Assembly (NCBI RefSeq): GCF_902459535.1
Contig: NZ_LR699554.1
Span: 3,100,001-3,164,000 of the forward strand
Length of the DNA: 64,000 bases
Direction: 5' to 3'
DNA from: Paraburkholderia dioscoreae
GTDB taxonomy: Bacteria > Pseudomonadota > Gammaproteobacteria > Burkholderiales > Burkholderiaceae
The position numbers were made by a program, and so were the translations under genes. The notes beneath the pieces were generated by a model. That model did not search any database. It was not told where the DNA came from and saw only the letters and a list, made by a program, of their open reading frames with translations. Below are positions 63,922 through 64,000 of the stretch, one piece after another (the stretch's first letter is position 1; each line of letters opens with the position of its first letter).

Positions 63922-64000
63922 GCTCATGCCGATGTCGAGAGAATCGCTTCGACCACCGCCTCCCGCGCCAGCAGATAACCTTCGCTACGCGGTCCGCCGT
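63922..64000 (-). CDS. partial gene, C-terminal end only
   Basis: A leftward frame enters from the right edge and ends TGA at 63922-63924. Its last 25 residues include GGPRSEGYLLAREAVVEAILS, which reads as a plausible protein end with codon use like the neighbours. Too short to assign a family. The frame could also be chance. Confidence 0.35.

Overview
The window is one contiguous piece of a high-GC beta-proteobacterial chromosome. Gene content, an OmpC-type Burkholderia porin, many ATGA/GTGA stop-start overlaps and the dense set of divergent regulator/transporter pairs point to Burkholderiaceae, most likely Paraburkholderia, and to a secondary-replicon-like accessory catabolic region. That assignment is inference from gene style. 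I see no rRNA, tRNA, CRISPR array, insertion sequence or prophage.

Layout. 0-3.3 kb: a strong terminator (possible small RNA), a DUF3303 protein, a TetR regulator with a 20-bp inverted-repeat operator, an MFS exporter and a tiny DUF3309 membrane protein. 3.4-11.7 kb: an SDR dehydrogenase converging on a sugar-acid catabolic operon (TRAP receptor, fused TRAP permease, VOC protein, RuBisCO-like protein, DUF1537 kinase) with a divergent LacI regulator. 11.8-18.6 kb: a 24-residue membrane peptide, a structured intergenic element, Lrp and an MFS carrier, then a Fur-box-like site ahead of an unknown gene and a degenerate phosphopantetheinyl-transferase-like gene that converges on an intact one. 17.3-23.9 kb: an MFS/DUF2783/flavin hydroxylase/MBL-fold catabolic operon facing two tandem IclR regulators. 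24.0-30.4 kb: a sugar ABC transporter with an SDR and an RpiR regulator. 30.5-42.6 kb: stand-alone genes (DUF1330, DsbA-like, porin, nucleoside deoxyribosyltransferase, glycine-zipper protein, Tat-exported phosphoesterase, GGDEF/EAL protein, LysR plus aldehyde dehydrogenase).

42.7-45.5 kb holds the most striking element: a tryptophanyl-tRNA synthetase gene preceded by a 14-codon open frame with tandem Trp codons and three mutually exclusive hairpins. This is a complete ribosome-dependent transcription attenuator in front of trpS. A UdgX-type uracil-DNA glycosylase follows.

45.6-51.4 kb: a GFA protein, AraC/SDR and LysR/SDR divergent pairs, and a TetX-like monooxygenase with a divergent MarR gene sharing a 41-bp intergenic region filled by two operators. 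51.5-64 kb: an organosulfur (sulfone) acquisition locus. A leftward msuE-sfnG operon contains a truncated AMP-binding-fold protein and a complete Liv-type ABC transporter behind a sigma-54-like promoter. Divergent are an SfnB-like oxidoreductase and a sigma-54 activator (SfnR type), with a second SfnB/DszC-like enzyme nearby.

The regions work as mostly independent substrate-uptake-plus-catabolism modules, each with its own one-component regulator.
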